This document shows positions 63,027 to 64,000 of a stretch of 64,000 bases of DNA, one piece after another (within the stretch, counting starts at the first letter, position 1; each line of letters begins with the position of its first letter). Position numbers and translations under genes: made by a program. The notes beneath the pieces are model-generated. The model searched no databases, was not told where the DNA came from, and saw only the letters and a list, made by a program, of their open reading frames with translations. The DNA is taken from assembly GCA_016719945.1 (NCBI GenBank), contig JADJYE010000007.1, positions 248,001 to 312,000 on the forward strand. The letters are read 5' to 3'. The stretch comes from Polyangiaceae bacterium (GTDB lineage Bacteria; Myxococcota_A; Polyangia; Polyangiales; Polyangiaceae).

Positions 63027-63112
63027 TCGTAAGCCTCGGAGTCGAACCGAGCCGTTCACCACACACCCTGGAGGGCGCCGCGACCCGCGGACCTTTCTGG
63101 TGGTGCTTACGA
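63027..63112 (-). other. tRNA-like element
   Basis: On the minus strand TCGTAAGC and GCTTACGA form an 8-bp acceptor-like stem, and CTCGG-TTCGACT-CCGAG is a perfect T-arm with a consensus T-loop. The 53 nt between lack a normal D-arm; a stem GCGCC/GGTGT with a CTCCAG loop is the best anticodon-arm candidate (CCA if one base is missing). After the acceptor comes ACCCA. It may be a damaged tRNA, one with sequence errors, or an attachment-site remnant. Confidence 0.4.
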
Positions 63113-63151
63113 GGTGCGACGGGTGTGCCCCATGTCGCGCGAGACGGGCAA

Positions 63152-63907
63152 CTATTCACGTCGCGATTCCGCGCGACGCCCCCCTCGTGGTGGAAGAGCG
63201 CGAGCGTCTTCACCGAGGCGGCGCGCGCGACGTCGACCCCCGCCTCGTAGGTCGAGTGCCCCCAGCCGCGCTTCGAAGGCCCCACCTCGCCCCGGTACTC
63301 CTCCGGCGTGTACTGCGCGTCGTAGATGCCAGGTCGGCCCCGCGGCAGAGCTCGACGAGGCGCGTCGACCCGGCCCTCGACGTGCTCGGTGTCGGTCGCG
63401 TACACGACCGAGCGGCCCGCGTAGTCGATGCGATACGCGATGACGGGGGTCGGGGTGGTTGAGCACCGCGGTGGTGACGGTAAGCGCGCGAAACTGGCGC
63501 GCGCCCGCTGGGGAGGCTCGACCGTGCGCACGCGCGCGAGCTCACCACCTCGAACGGTACGGGGAACAGCGGCTTCACCATCTGCGCCGCGCTAGCACGT
63601 CGTGCAGGCTCATGCCGGGGACAGCGCCGCTCACCAGCTGGATCGCCGAGCCGCTCATGTACAGCGGCGCGAAGAAGGGCAGGCCCATCACGTGATCCCA
63701 GTGCACGTGCGAGAGCAGCAGCGTCGTGCGCTCGTGCTCGCCTCGCGCGACGAGCTCGTCGCCGAGCGCGCGCAGCCCGCTGCCGGCGTCGAGGATCACC
63801 CGCGAGCCGCCGCCGGTCACCTCGACGCACGCGGTGTTTCCACCGACGACGGCGGTGTCGGCGCCAGGGCTGGGCAGGCTACCTCGAACGCCCCAGAAGC
63901 GCACCAC
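63152..63907 (-). pseudogene. MBL-fold metallo-hydrolase, multiply frameshifted
   Basis: The N-terminus MVRFWGVRGSLPSPG and the signature SHVHWDH identify a beta-lactamase-fold hydrolase of the phosphodiesterase/PhnP-like type. The frame breaks near 63590, after which it reads MVKPLFPVPFEVVSS, then near 63530 (VRTVEPPQRARASF), 63487 (ALTVTTAVLNHPDP), 63450 (IAYRIDYAGRSVVYATDTEH) and 63365 (GIYDAQYTPEEYRGEVG), ending VKTLALFHHE near 63180. All fragments are in the right order and carry ligand residues (TDTEH, HHE). Five changes in 250 nt may be sequence error near a contig end, or true decay. The C-terminus after HHE is short for the family. Confidence 0.6.
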
Positions 63908-64000
63908 GAGCGCGTCGGCGGGCGCGCGGCGGTCCTTGTATCGTGATCGGGTCAGGTCGTCGGCGCGGTCTCGGCGAGGGTTCTTGCATGCCGGGGAGGC

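Noticed and set aside
63027..63112. Selenocysteine tRNA or tmRNA end
   Set aside because: No UCA anticodon or long variable arm is found, and neither the conserved tmRNA ends nor a tag reading frame is present.

Overview
The window is very GC-rich DNA that looks like a myxobacterium (phylum Myxococcota, probably order Polyangiales). Pointers are Hanks-type kinases including one with the HRDVSPQN catalytic loop next to a PEGA/TPR partner, an AgmX/PglI-type protein, a PilZ protein, a zinc-ribbon/GYF/TPR protein, and about a dozen lipoproteins whose lipobox is followed by a Gly- or Ala-rich linker. No taxonomic marker such as an rRNA is present, so this is inference from gene content. Many genes start with GTG, some with TTG, and neighbours often overlap by 4 nt (GTGA/ATGA).

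Layout. 0-8.3 kb: end of a zinc-ribbon protein, two Ser/Thr kinases, a beta-helix lipoprotein, a broken carboxypeptidase-regulatory-like lipoprotein, a phytanoyl-CoA dioxygenase-like enzyme, a DNRLRE-type lipoprotein and a PEGA protein. 8.3-16.4 kb: a cystathionine beta-synthase-like PLP enzyme, an S1-domain CvfB-like protein, a coupled SDR-acyltransferase pair, a PilZ protein, an astacin-like lipoprotein protease with a ricin lectin, a membrane-anchored peroxiredoxin and tRNA-Leu(GAG). 16.5-24.9 kb: argJ followed by competing hairpins, an envelope gene pair, an Atg22/UMF1-like MFS transporter, a double zf-TFIIB protein, a histidine kinase-OmpR regulator pair and an AgmX-type lipoprotein. 25-35 kb: three co-directional genes (RCC1/Sel1 lipoprotein and two membrane-anchored proteins), then an accessory-looking stretch with a small nucleotidyltransferase pair and a gluzincin peptidase plus metallo-beta-lactamase-fold pair. 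35-40 kb: a kinase-receiver hybrid and a beta-oxidation operon. 39.7-54 kb (minus strand): two lipoproteins, a roughly 2,400-residue TPR protein and a zinc-ribbon/TPR/SppA fusion. 54-64 kb: secreted and outer-membrane proteins, a TlpA-like thioredoxin, a three-gene modular lipoprotein/barrel family (here called A, B and C) with a palindromic tandem array between A and B, a tRNA-like element and a broken MBL-fold gene.

At least ten single-base frame breaks interrupt otherwise intact coding sequence. Several sit at G/C homopolymers, and they get denser toward the right end. I read most of them as sequence errors (unpolished assembly) rather than true decay, and I give joined coordinates for the affected genes. 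A second window-wide pattern is a -10-like hexamer (TAnnCT type, often preceded by TGn) only 6-16 nt before the start codon of genes that head transcription units, which suggests leaderless or nearly leaderless mRNAs.
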